Below are positions 44,037 to 52,028 of a stretch of DNA of 64,000 nt, piece after piece. Numbering within the stretch: the first letter of the stretch is position 1; each line of letters starts with the position of its first letter. The translations under genes were made by a program, and so were the position numbers. Under the pieces are notes generated by a model, which saw only the letters and a program-made list of their open reading frames with translations, was not told where the DNA came from and did not search any database. The stretch comes from Aureisphaera galaxeae (GTDB taxonomy: Bacteria > Bacteroidota > Bacteroidia > Flavobacteriales > Flavobacteriaceae): positions 1,058,521-1,122,520 of the forward strand of contig NZ_JAQQTF010000002.1 of NCBI RefSeq assembly GCF_028561275.1. The letters run 5' to 3'.

Positions 44037-45119
44037 CTACCTATTCTTTAGCACTTCAACCAATTTATTCAAATCGTCTTCCGTATTGTACATATGGAAA
44101 CTTACCCGTATGCCTTCGCCCCGAAGGGAAGCAATGATGTTTTGACTTTTCAATTGTTCAAATAGGACCATATCTCCTTTTAAGTTGAAAATAGTAGAAA
44201 GGTGTTCCCTACTCGAGGCCATATCCGTAAGTAAACCCATCTCCATAAAACGTTCCTTGGCTTTGGCATTCAGCCCCATTAAATAATCTTCAACCGTATC
44301 CATTCCCAAGGAATCCAAAAACCGAATGGATTCTCCCATACTCCCGTAATTAAGGGTATCCTGATGTCCGGGTTCCCAATGCCCTACGAACTCGATGGCA
44401 TTCCTTTTGCTGAAGTCGGCATCGGCCGAGTTATATCCTATGGTCTCAGGAAATAATCTGCCTTGCAACGCTTCCTTCATTAGAAAAAGGCCACAACCAT
44501 AGCCTGAAAGCAACCATTTATAGGCGCTGGCCCCTATGATATCGAAAGCACTTTCTTCGAAATGGAACTGGGTTGTACCTAAAAATTGGGTACCATCTCC
44601 AATAATAAGTAGATCGGGGTATTTGCTTTTCAATTCCTTCAAAAAATTCAAGTCCACCTTAACCCCACTAATGTATTGTACAATGCTCAAGGCCAAAACA
44701 TCGGGTCGGTGCTTGGCGACTGCCGCCGCAATATTATCTTCCAATTGAACATCGATATCGGCATAGCGCACATCGAAATCGCGATTTTCAATAGGCCAAT
44801 TCACCGATGGATAATCGCCTTTCAGCAATAAGATCTTTTTACCCTTTGGCAATCCATCCAGCAAGACATTCATTCCAAAAGAAAAATTCGGAACTAAAGC
44901 CACCTGCGAAGGGAGAGTATGAAAAAACCGGGCAATCCCTTCCCGTATCTCTCGAATATGATGCTTATGTAGATCCCGAAACAAGCTCCCTCCTTCCATT
45001 AATTTCTGATCGTGCTGTGTTCTCCAATCGACAAGCGGTTTCGAAAAAAGCCCACAGGAGGCGGTATTTAAGTAGGTATGTTGTTGGGTTACGGGAAATA
45101 AGGTTGAAAGGTTATTCAT
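44037..45119 (-). CDS. aminotransferase class V / cysteine-desulfurase-fold PLP enzyme (EgtE candidate)
   Basis: The start is the ATG at 45119 (MNNLSTLFPV); an in-frame TTG upstream would add five residues and overlap a -7-like box. The 360-residue protein has the class V aminotransferase fold: TYLNTASCGLF, ALVPNFSFGMNVLLDGL, the PLP-phenol Asp in IIGDGTQFLG, and the Schiff-base Lys in GASAYKWLLSGYGCGLF. It lies convergent to egtB-egtD-DUF427, one base apart at the stops. The last step of ergothioneine synthesis is a PLP-dependent C-S lyase (EgtE) from the same fold class, so this enzyme is a good candidate. Direct proof is lacking, and a cysteine desulfurase or kynureninase-like role is possible. 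Confidence 0.8.
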   Translation of the reverse strand: MNNLSTLFPVTQQHTYLNTASCGLFSKPLVDWRTQHDQKLMEGGSLFRDLHKHHIREIREGIARFFHTLPSQVALVPNFSFGMNVLLDGLPKGKKILLLKGDYPSVNWPIENRDFDVRYADIDVQLEDNIAAAVAKHRPDVLALSIVQYISGVKVDLNFLKELKSKYPDLLIIGDGTQFLGTTQFHFEESAFDIIGASAYKWLLSGYGCGLFLMKEALQGRLFPETIGYNSADADFSKRNAIEFVGHWEPGHQDTLNYGSMGESIRFLDSLGMDTVEDYLMGLNAKAKERFMEMGLLTDMASSREHLSTIFNLKGDMVLFEQLKSQNIIASLRGEGIRVSFHMYNTEDDLNKLVEVLKNR

Positions 45120-45179
45120 AAAACAAGGATACAAATTGAAAAAATGGTATTTTTACGAAGGTTATAAAAGTAACCAACA

Positions 45180-45635
45180 ATGTTTTCAAAAGCCAACAAA
45201 TCATCTAGAATCGATCCAGAACAGCGAGAGCAATACGAGTATGCCCGCAAGCGCGTAAAGCAGAAAAAGCGTCTCATGCAGCATTTTGTGCTGTTTCTGG
45301 CAGGATCTGTATTACTCATCATCATTAATCCCATTCTAGGAATAGGAAAGGATTTCTTTATTAAGGATTGGTTTGTTTGGGCTATACTTATTTGGGTGCT
45401 CTTCTTTTTAATTCACCTACTCAATGTACTTCTATTAAGCAAGTTCATGGGCAAGGAATGGGAAGACCGACAAATAGAAAAGTTGAAAGCAAAGCAGGAA
45501 GCCCGAATTGCAGAACTTGAAAAAGAGGTGCGGAAAGACGTAATTACCCAAGAAGTACGTGCTGTAAAGGAAGCTTCTGCAGACGATCTAAAAAAAAAGG
45601 AAGAACACGACCTACCCCCTCCAGAAGATTTATGA
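45180..45635 (+). CDS. 2TM domain protein
   Basis: A 151-residue membrane protein with a basic N-terminus (EQREQYEYARKRVKQKKRLMQHF), two transmembrane helices (about 39-60 and 67-88: FVLFLAGSVLLIIINPILGIG and WFVWAILIWVLFFLIHLLNVLLL) and a charged helical tail (about 95-140). This is the 2TM domain layout, which in Bacteroidota also occurs in front of LytTR and histidine kinase genes. The function is unknown. Its stop overlaps the folA start as ATGA, so translation is coupled to folA. Confidence 0.85.
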   Translation: MFSKANKSSRIDPEQREQYEYARKRVKQKKRLMQHFVLFLAGSVLLIIINPILGIGKDFFIKDWFVWAILIWVLFFLIHLLNVLLLSKFMGKEWEDRQIEKLKAKQEARIAELEKEVRKDVITQEVRAVKEASADDLKKKEEHDLPPPEDL

Positions 45636-46123
45636 TTACGATGATTGCCGCCGCTGGCGAAAACAACGAACTGGGCAAGGACAACGATTTGGTTTGGCAC
45701 CTGCCCGATGATTTTAAACGCTTTAAACAACTTACTACGGGACACCATATCATTATGGGACGGAAAACTTTCGAATCCTTCCCCAAACTACTCCCCAATA
45801 GAACCCATATTGTGATTACCCGAAATACAGCGTACCAAAAGGAAGGGATAATCGTGGTTCACACCTTGGAAGATGCCTTGAAAGTGGTAAAAGATGACGA
45901 CCAACCCTTTATTATTGGCGGTGGTGAAATCTATGCCCTAGGCATGGAACACTCCCATAGAATTGAATTGACCCGAGTACACGGCACTTTTGAGGCAGAT
46001 GCCTTTTTCCCCTTGATTCCAAAGGAGGACTGGCAACTGGTTGCTTCTGAGTTTCACGATACAGACGACCGTCATGCCTATGCATTCACTTACGAAACTT
46101 GGGAGAAAAAAACGCAAGACTAA
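45632..46123 (+). CDS. folA: dihydrofolate reductase
   Basis: The 163-residue cytoplasmic enzyme reduces dihydrofolate to tetrahydrofolate with NADPH. The family motifs are seen: MITMIAAAGENNELGKDNDLVWHLPDDFKRF (substrate-binding Asp and Trp), HHIIMGRKTFESF, PNRTHIVITRN, and FIIGGGEIYALGM for the cofactor. It starts with an ATGA overlap on the 2TM gene and lies nine bases before the fructosamine kinase gene. thyA, whose reaction produces dihydrofolate, is about 5 kb upstream in another unit. Confidence 0.96.
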   Translation: MITMIAAAGENNELGKDNDLVWHLPDDFKRFKQLTTGHHIIMGRKTFESFPKLLPNRTHIVITRNTAYQKEGIIVVHTLEDALKVVKDDDQPFIIGGGEIYALGMEHSHRIELTRVHGTFEADAFFPLIPKEDWQLVASEFHDTDDRHAYAFTYETWEKKTQD

Positions 46124-46131
46124 CGTAAGGC

Positions 46132-46977
46132 ATGAACGCTTTTTTCGAACATATCGGTTCGATACTACAAACCCCTATTCTCAATACATCTCCACTGGTC
46201 GGAGGAGATATTAATGAAGTCCTTTTACTAAGCACTCCTAATGACAAGTTTGTTCTGAAAAGGAATGCCAATTCCAACCTCATTGGCCTGTTCGAGAAAG
46301 AAGCCAAAGGGCTAAAACTCTTGGCGCAGTCCAATTCCTTTCGCACCCCCAAAGTAATTCATGAAGGTGCTTTTCAAGGTATGGCATTCTTACTTTTGGA
46401 ATATGTTCCTTCGGGTAGCGCTACCCCTTCGTTCTGGGAATCCTTTGCGCAGAACTTGGTAAGCCTTCATCGCAGTACAAATAGCAAATTCGGACTGGAC
46501 CATAACAATTATATAGGCAGTTTGGCCCAGCACAACCATTGGTGCGAAACAAGTTCGGAATTCTATGTTACCCAGCGATTGGCACCTCAATTGAAAATGG
46601 CACAAGAAAAGGGATACGTCTTTCCGAGTTTGGATCGATTCTTTAAAAACATTGCTGATATCATTCCGAAGGAACCGGCCTCGTTAATTCATGGGGACCT
46701 GTGGAACGGCAATTTCCTCATTGACGTTACCAATAGACCGGTACTAATAGATCCTGCAGTAGCTTACGCACCCCGGGAAATGGATTTGGCCATGATGCAA
46801 TTGTTTGGCGGTTTTCCTCGAAAGGTGTTCGAAATCTATGATGAAGCATTCCCACTTCCATTAGAATGGGAGTCCCGAATATCTTTATGGCAATTGTACT
46901 ATATACTGGTCCACCTCAATCTTTTTGGCTCCGGTTATCTTTCCCAAACCCAAGAAATTATTTCGAGATATAGTTAG
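46132..46977 (+). CDS. fructosamine kinase family protein
   Basis: A 281-residue kinase of the FN3K/APH-like fold. It has the N-terminal glycine-containing strand (LVGGDINEVLLLSTPNDKFVLKRN), a hinge (FLLLEYVPSG), the HGDLWNGNFLID catalytic loop (HGDxxxxN) near 183 and the metal-binding VLIDPAVAYAPREMDLAMMQLFGGF segment. Relatives phosphorylate ketosamines (ribulosamine, erythrulosamine) on glycated proteins so that the adducts fall off. It lies nine bases after folA, so the operon is 2TM-folA-FN3K. A connection to DHFR is not obvious. Confidence 0.92.
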   Translation: MNAFFEHIGSILQTPILNTSPLVGGDINEVLLLSTPNDKFVLKRNANSNLIGLFEKEAKGLKLLAQSNSFRTPKVIHEGAFQGMAFLLLEYVPSGSATPSFWESFAQNLVSLHRSTNSKFGLDHNNYIGSLAQHNHWCETSSEFYVTQRLAPQLKMAQEKGYVFPSLDRFFKNIADIIPKEPASLIHGDLWNGNFLIDVTNRPVLIDPAVAYAPREMDLAMMQLFGGFPRKVFEIYDEAFPLPLEWESRISLWQLYYILVHLNLFGSGYLSQTQEIISRYS

Positions 46978-46998
46978 AAAATCGAAGTATTAAAGTCG

Positions 46999-47006
46999 TA
47001 TTTTTG
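46999..47006 (+). promoter_or_regulatory. -7 box of fabD
   Basis: TATTTTTG is an exact TAnnTTTG match, about 28 bases before the fabD ATG. A clear -33 TTG is not seen. Confidence 0.45.
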
Positions 47007-47034
47007 CAGCCATAATCAACCGTAATTTACAATT

Positions 47035-47919
47035 ATGAAAGCATATGTTTTCCCAGGACAAGGGGCACAATTTACAGGTATGGGTAAGGATCTTTACGAT
47101 GCCTCCGAAAAGGCTCGTGAGTTATTTAACCACGCTAACGAGGTACTTGGATTTGATATCACAAAAATCATGTTCGAAGGCACGCCAGACGAACTTAAGC
47201 AAACCAAGGTGACTCAACCCGCCATATTCCTTCACTCTGCCATTCTTGCCGAAGTTATGGGAGATAGCTTTCAACCCGACATGGTTGCGGGACATTCCCT
47301 TGGGGAATTGTCTGCTCTGGTAGCCAACAAAACCCTTGCCTTTAGTGATGGATTGCAATTGGTTTCCAAAAGGGCCCAAGCCATGCAAAAGGCTTGCGAA
47401 TTGAAACCATCTACCATGGCCGCTGTCTTGGGATTGGATGACAATGTAGTAGAAGAGGTATGTCAAAATACAGATGGTATCGTAGTAGCTGCGAACTACA
47501 ACTGTCCGGGACAATTGGTGATCTCGGGGGAAATCGAAGCTGTGAATGCGGCTTGCGAAACGCTAAAGGAAGCTGGAGCACGAAGAGCACTGCTTTTACC
47601 TGTGGGAGGAGCCTTTCACAGCCCCCTTATGGAACCTGCTCGAGAAGAGTTGGCTGCAGCCATAGAAAGCACCCAATTTTCGGATCCAGCATGCCCCATT
47701 TATCAAAATGTGAGCACGATTGCAGTAACCGACCCTTCAGAAATTAAGAAAAATTTAATATTTCAATTGACCGCTCCAGTGAAATGGACGCAGAGCGTAA
47801 GGAATATGATTGCCGACGGTGCCGACGAATTTATCGAAGTGGGTCCAGGTAAGGTTTTACAAGGGCTGGTAAAGAAATTGGATCGCGACATGAAAACGGA
47901 AAAGGCTTCCATTTCCTAA
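47035..47919 (+). CDS. fabD: ACP S-malonyltransferase
   Basis: This 294-residue cytoplasmic enzyme transfers malonyl from CoA to acyl carrier protein to start fatty-acid elongation. The nucleophile is Ser88 in GHSLGELSAL. Also seen are the N-terminal VFPGQGAQFTGMGKDLY with the Gln oxyanion residue, the acyl-binding Arg segment (SKRAQAMQ) and the catalytic His in GGAFHSPLMEPA. The length fits the family. It stands alone with its own promoter and without other fab genes nearby. Confidence 0.96.
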   Translation: MKAYVFPGQGAQFTGMGKDLYDASEKARELFNHANEVLGFDITKIMFEGTPDELKQTKVTQPAIFLHSAILAEVMGDSFQPDMVAGHSLGELSALVANKTLAFSDGLQLVSKRAQAMQKACELKPSTMAAVLGLDDNVVEEVCQNTDGIVVAANYNCPGQLVISGEIEAVNAACETLKEAGARRALLLPVGGAFHSPLMEPAREELAAAIESTQFSDPACPIYQNVSTIAVTDPSEIKKNLIFQLTAPVKWTQSVRNMIADGADEFIEVGPGKVLQGLVKKLDRDMKTEKASIS

Positions 47920-47990
47920 GAAAAATCGCATCTTTCCTGACGTTGTTTTACTCGAAAAGTGGTATTAGGACTGAGTAAACCTTTATCGGA

Positions 47991-48017
47991 TTTGCCCAAA
48001 TTTTAACATTTTGCCCA
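47991..48017 (+). promoter_or_regulatory. pair of TTTGCCCA direct repeats before the first AraC-type gene
   Basis: TTTGCCCA occurs at 47991-47998 and again at 48010-48017, 19 bases apart, upstream of the ATG at 48043. The core heptamer recurs inverted as TGGGCAA at 48988-48994 and 49030-49036 before the second AraC-type gene. Paired half-sites of this kind fit AraC-family binding. Confidence 0.4.
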
Positions 48018-48042
48018 TAAGTTAGATTCAAAATTTAACGCT

Positions 48043-48648
48043 ATGGACAAACTATCAATTACATCCATTGAAAAAACAACAATCCCTTATGTAGAAGCAA
48101 ATGACACCTCTACACTGGAACAGGTTTTTTCTCCTAAAAGATTCTTCTTATCAATTATCGCACAACTGTCTTTAAAGTTATATTATTTTCATGAGGCACG
48201 TCAGGAACATTACAAGAAAGTAAATGAACGCCTAAAGCGGAAGTTAAACCCGCAACCTCAGCATGAGGAAGTGGACTATACCAGTCTTGGTATCTCGAAA
48301 GAGATTCTCGAAGGGGTGATCTTAAAGATTCATTCTTTCGAGACCCAAAGAATGTTCCTAAGTCAGGATGTAAGTTTAAGTTCTTTGGCGAAAGAACTGG
48401 GTACCAATAGTAGCTATCTTTCCAAAATCATCAATCACATTAAAGGAAAATCGTTCAAGAACTATGTCAACGATCTTAGGATAGAACATGCGCACCAAGA
48501 TCTGTTAGAAAATCCACAAAAGCGGAAATATACCATCGAAGCCATCGCTTATGACAACGGGTTTAAGAGTGCCGAAAGTTTTTCCAAAAAATTCCGGGAA
48601 AAATACGACATCTATCCCTCCGCTTTCTTGAAAGGTTTGGTGGCATAA
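48043..48648 (+). CDS. AraC-family transcriptional regulator (short form)
   Basis: A 201-residue protein. The C-terminal about 105 residues form an AraC double helix-turn-helix: DVSLSSLAKELGTNSSYLSKIINHIKGKSFKNYVNDLRIEHAHQDL, then YTIEAIAYDNGFKSAESFSKKFREKYDIYPSAFLK. The N-terminal half (about 1-90) is charged and helical, without ligand-binding cupin, TPR or membrane helix. Flavobacterial AraC regulators with this DNA-binding region normally follow a TPR-membrane sensor, so this is a free-standing output domain. A paralogue follows 427 bases downstream, and TTGCCCA motifs precede both genes. It could be self-regulated. Confidence 0.88.
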   Translation: MDKLSITSIEKTTIPYVEANDTSTLEQVFSPKRFFLSIIAQLSLKLYYFHEARQEHYKKVNERLKRKLNPQPQHEEVDYTSLGISKEILEGVILKIHSFETQRMFLSQDVSLSSLAKELGTNSSYLSKIINHIKGKSFKNYVNDLRIEHAHQDLLENPQKRKYTIEAIAYDNGFKSAESFSKKFREKYDIYPSAFLKGLVA

Positions 48649-49075
48649 AAATCGTTGTGTAACATTTTCTCCAGAAAGAATACATATCGGTAAGGCATTC
48701 AATATTTTGAACGCTTGCACGTTATAATTAGCGTGATCATAGGATAGGGTTTCGGCAAAATCGATTTGAAATTTGATTATAAAACCCTATCTTAGCAAAG
48801 CAATAAGGACATCCTTCCCTCCATATAAATGTCCTCATTATTGCAAGTAATTACATTTTTTTCCCTCCTCGAAATCCTAAAAAGGCGAAAGAAGAAATTA
48901 GGACTTTTTCGCTTATAAGGTAGATCGTTACGAATTTGAAGTAATTCGCTACGCTTATAAGTTTCCTATTTCCTTTTTCAAGAATATTGGGCAATTTGAA
49001 CAAGAATCGGCTCAAAAACGTCCTTAGGATGGGCAATGTCGTAACATTACAAACAACAATAGAAAAGGAAAAATT
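48649..49075. other. 427-bp gene-free region with three inverted repeats
   Basis: No supported reading frame is seen. Three inverted repeats follow one another: 10-base arms at 48743-48752 and 48782-48791; a 45-base stem-loop at 48800-48844 with arms AGGACAT/ATGTCCT and GCAATA/TATTGC; and a longer one at 48912-48961 with arms CTTATAAGGTAG/CTACGCTTATAAG (one bulge) and an inner CGAATT/AATTCG. Two TGGGCAA motifs (48988-48994, 49030-49036) lie between the last repeat and the second AraC-type gene. The first two repeats may terminate the upstream transcript; the last may be a regulatory leader or a small RNA. Confidence 0.5.
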
Positions 49076-49684
49076 ATGTCTTTACAACTCAACTCCAGCT
49101 ATCCCGGTGTAAATCACAGCTCCAATGGGCAGAACATTGGGATGGACTCAACAAAAAATGGGCCTCAAGTAGGTAACACATCGCTTTTATCTGCACAATT
49201 AAAAGCAACCAGTTATTTGTACGAATACCACAAGAAAAAACAAGCGCAGCTTAAAAAACGCTTGGATTGGCTATCCGAACAATTAGGTGAAGATTTTTTA
49301 ATACCAGAAAAAAACAAAATGAGTGTTCCCAAAAAAACATCCGATAAAATCGTTAAAAAACTAATGGAGTTCGAAAAGAACAAGGAATTCCTATCCTCCG
49401 ATATCTCCTTGCAGCAACTGGCGAAGAGTTTTGGCACCAACTATAATTACCTTTCTAAGGTGGTTAATTCGGAAAAAGGGAAGAATTTCTCAAATTACAT
49501 CAACCAGCTTCGGGTAGATCACATCTACAATGAGTTGGCAGCTAATTCCCTCTATCGGAAGTATACGGTAAAGGCCATTGGGCAGGAAATTGGTTTTAAG
49601 AGCACAGAATGCTTCTCCAAAGCTTTCTATAAAAGCTATGGGTTATATCCATCGGAATACTTACGGGAACTTAGAAGCGCTTAA
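49076..49684 (+). CDS. AraC-family transcriptional regulator (short form, paralogue)
   Basis: A 202-residue paralogue of the gene at 48043. The C-terminal DNA-binding region is DISLQQLAKSFGTNYNYLSKVVNSEKGKNFSNYINQLRVDHIYNEL followed by YTVKAIGQEIGFKSTECFSKAFYKSYGLYPSEYLRE. The N-terminus is Asn/Ser/Gly-rich (about 1-40) and then charged helical (YLYEYHKKKQAQLKKRLDWLSEQLG). As in its neighbour there is no sensor or membrane domain. The stop codon shares bases with the stop of the convergent amidohydrolase gene (TTAA at 49681-49684). Confidence 0.88.
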   Translation: MSLQLNSSYPGVNHSSNGQNIGMDSTKNGPQVGNTSLLSAQLKATSYLYEYHKKKQAQLKKRLDWLSEQLGEDFLIPEKNKMSVPKKTSDKIVKKLMEFEKNKEFLSSDISLQQLAKSFGTNYNYLSKVVNSEKGKNFSNYINQLRVDHIYNELAANSLYRKYTVKAIGQEIGFKSTECFSKAFYKSYGLYPSEYLRELRSA

Positions 49685-50961
49685 TTCTTGTAAATAACGC
49701 CTTCTTTCATTACGAAAACTACGTTTTCCATGGTCGAAATGTTTTGGGTAGGATCTTCGTTCACTGCAACAATATCCGCCACATATCCCTCCTTTAAAAC
49801 ACCCAAAACACCTTCCATATCCAGAAGTTTTGCATTCGTAATAGTAGCAGACTGAAGGGTTTTCATAGCTGGCATTCCGGCTTCCGCCATATAGCGGAAC
49901 TCCTTGCCATTCTCCCCATGTGGAAATACACCCGCATCGGTTCCGAACGCTATATTCACCCCTTCCTTATAAGCCATACTATACATGTCTTGAATTTTCG
50001 AACCAATTTCCAATGCTTTGGGAACGATGATCTCAGGATAGTATCCTGGTATCTTGGCCTTTTCGGCCACATATTTACCTGCCGATATGGTAGGCACCAA
50101 ATAGGTATTATACTGTTTCATTAAGGCAGCGGTTTCCTTGTCCATTAAGGATCCATGTTCTATGGTGGCAACCCCTGCTTTAATGGCACGTTGCATACCT
50201 TCTACCCCGTGGGCATGAGCGGCTACTTTCATACCGTATTCCTTGGCAGTACTTACAATCTCATTTACTTCCTCTTGGGTAAATTGTGGATTCTGGCCAC
50301 TCTTGGCAACACTCAAGACTCCTCCCGTAGCGGTAATTTTTATCCAATCGGCCCCATTCTTATAACGCTGTCGCACCGCCTTGCGGGCATCTGCCGGACT
50401 ATTAACCACTCCTTGGGCGGGCCCAGGATCTCCCATAAGATCCTTTTTACGACCATTAGTGGGATCGGCATGCCCTCCTGTAGTCCCAATTGCCTTTTCG
50501 GCTGTAAAAATTCGTGGCCCAGGTATCTTTCCCTTAGCAATGGCATTGCGCAAAGCAACGTTCACTCCGGTTCCCCCTAAATCACGAACCGTCGTAAATC
50601 CAGCCATTAATGTTCTCTTAGCTATGTTGGCAGCATCGAAAGCCACATCGGCATCATTCTTCGTAAATGCATCCAAATACTTGGTCGGGCTGGTTTCGCC
50701 TTCTATGTGCACATGCATATCGATAAGACCCGGCATTACCGTTTTACCCTTTAAGTCAATTACCTTATCCTGAGCGTTCGAAGGGGAAACATATCCATTT
50801 TCAACCTTTAGAATTTTGTTTCCCGATACGACAATGGTCTTTTCGTTAAGCACTTTCCCACTTTCCGTATCTATCATCTTTCCACAGTGCAAATACGTAT
50901 CCTGAGCCTGTAAACCAAAACAGGCGAACAAGCTTAGTAGCAATAATCCTAAAGATCTCAT
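49681..50961 (-). CDS. secreted amidohydrolase, imidazolonepropionase/prolidase-like
   Basis: The 426-residue metal enzyme has a signal peptide (to LQAQ), so it acts in the periplasm. The metal ligands of the amidohydrolase superfamily are visible: GLIDMHVHIEG (HxH), the Lys in GADWIKITATGG, AAHAHGVEGM and IEHGSLMD (two His), and the catalytic Asp in IAFGTDAGVFPHG. The arrangement resembles the Xaa-Pro dipeptidase-like subgroup. The probable substrate is a dipeptide or cyclic amide, but this cannot be fixed. It follows galE by 15 bases and shares an operon with galE and the sugar aminotransferase. Confidence 0.9.
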   Translation of the reverse strand: MRSLGLLLLSLFACFGLQAQDTYLHCGKMIDTESGKVLNEKTIVVSGNKILKVENGYVSPSNAQDKVIDLKGKTVMPGLIDMHVHIEGETSPTKYLDAFTKNDADVAFDAANIAKRTLMAGFTTVRDLGGTGVNVALRNAIAKGKIPGPRIFTAEKAIGTTGGHADPTNGRKKDLMGDPGPAQGVVNSPADARKAVRQRYKNGADWIKITATGGVLSVAKSGQNPQFTQEEVNEIVSTAKEYGMKVAAHAHGVEGMQRAIKAGVATIEHGSLMDKETAALMKQYNTYLVPTISAGKYVAEKAKIPGYYPEIIVPKALEIGSKIQDMYSMAYKEGVNIAFGTDAGVFPHGENGKEFRYMAEAGMPAMKTLQSATITNAKLLDMEGVLGVLKEGYVADIVAVNEDPTQNISTMENVVFVMKEGVIYKN

Positions 50962-50976
50962 ATGAATAATTTTAAG

Positions 50977-51999
50977 TTAGTCCAATCCCCTTACCTTCTT
51001 TTCCCACGACCAAGCAGAATCCAAGGCCTCTTCCATGGTTCTTTTCGTTTTCCACCCCAACACCTCATTGGCTTTTTGGGTATCAGCATACACGGCAATG
51101 ACATCGCCGGGACGTCTGTCTACTATCTTGTAATTCAGCTTCTCTCCTGAGACATTTTCGAAGGCATTCACCACTTCTAACACCGAACTACCGCGACCTG
51201 TTCCTAGATTGAAAATCTCGAAATTTGCATCGTTCTTTTCACCAATAATTCGCTGCAAAGCCACAACATGGGCCTCGGCAAGATCCACCACGTGAATATA
51301 GTCACGAATACAACTTCCGTCGGGCGTGGGATAATCATCCCCAAAAACCGACAATTGTTCGCGTAAACCCGCTGCAGTTTGTGTAATAAAGGGAACTAGG
51401 TTTTGTGGAGTCCCTTTGGGTAATTCCCCTATGGCCGCAGAACTATGTGCTCCTATAGGGTTAAAATAACGTAAACTAATTGCCTTTAGGCGTTCATTGG
51501 CATGGCAAGTGTCACGCAGCACTTCCTCACTAATCTGTTTGGTGTTTCCATAAGGTGAAACAGCCTCCTTTACGGGTGCTGCTTCGGTTATGGGCAATGC
51601 ATCAGGTTCTCCATAAACTGTACAAGAAGAACTAAAAATGAAGTTATGAATGTTGTGTTGCTCGCACTGTTGTAACAAATACACTAAGGTGTGTAGGTTA
51701 TTCTCATAATAAAGCAAGGGGTTTTCAACGCTCTCCCCTACAGCTTTACTAGCAGCAAAGTGAATGATGCCATCCACCGAATAATTATCGAAAAAGTCTT
51801 CAACATCCTTTTTTACCCTAAGGTCTATATTTTCAAAGGCAGGACGTTTTCGCGTAATACTTTCAATTCCATCCAAAACGGAAACTTCAGAATTGGATAA
51901 ATTATCGATCACAACGACCTCAAAACCTTCTTCCTGAAGGGCTACCACTGTGTGGGAACCTATATATCCCAAACCTCCGGTAACAAGAATTCTCTTCAT
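50977..51999 (-). CDS. galE: UDP-glucose 4-epimerase
   Basis: A 340-residue short-chain dehydrogenase-type enzyme interconverts UDP-glucose and UDP-galactose (or the GlcNAc forms). The NAD-binding motif is VTGGLGYIGSHT near 6-17. The catalytic Ser/Tyr/Lys set lies in FIFSSSCTVYGEPD and YGNTKQISEEVLRD. Further family stretches are LRYFNPIGAHSSAAIGE, GSCIRDYIHVVDLAEAHV and FNLGTGRGSSVLEVV. It lies between a DegT-type aminotransferase gene (29 bases upstream) and an amidohydrolase gene, next to kdtA, which fits supply of sugars for lipopolysaccharide or capsule. Confidence 0.95.
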   Translation of the reverse strand: MKRILVTGGLGYIGSHTVVALQEEGFEVVVIDNLSNSEVSVLDGIESITRKRPAFENIDLRVKKDVEDFFDNYSVDGIIHFAASKAVGESVENPLLYYENNLHTLVYLLQQCEQHNIHNFIFSSSCTVYGEPDALPITEAAPVKEAVSPYGNTKQISEEVLRDTCHANERLKAISLRYFNPIGAHSSAAIGELPKGTPQNLVPFITQTAAGLREQLSVFGDDYPTPDGSCIRDYIHVVDLAEAHVVALQRIIGEKNDANFEIFNLGTGRGSSVLEVVNAFENVSGEKLNYKIVDRRPGDVIAVYADTQKANEVLGWKTKRTMEEALDSAWSWEKKVRGLD

Positions 52000-52028
52000 A
52001 AAAATGCTATTGATTTTAGCGTATTAAC

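Noticed and set aside
48851..49036. 61-residue minus-strand frame in the AraC gap
   Set aside because: It crosses the 48912-48961 inverted repeat, has no recognisable domain or promoter, and Phe/Leu/Lys-rich composition typical of AT-rich noncoding DNA.
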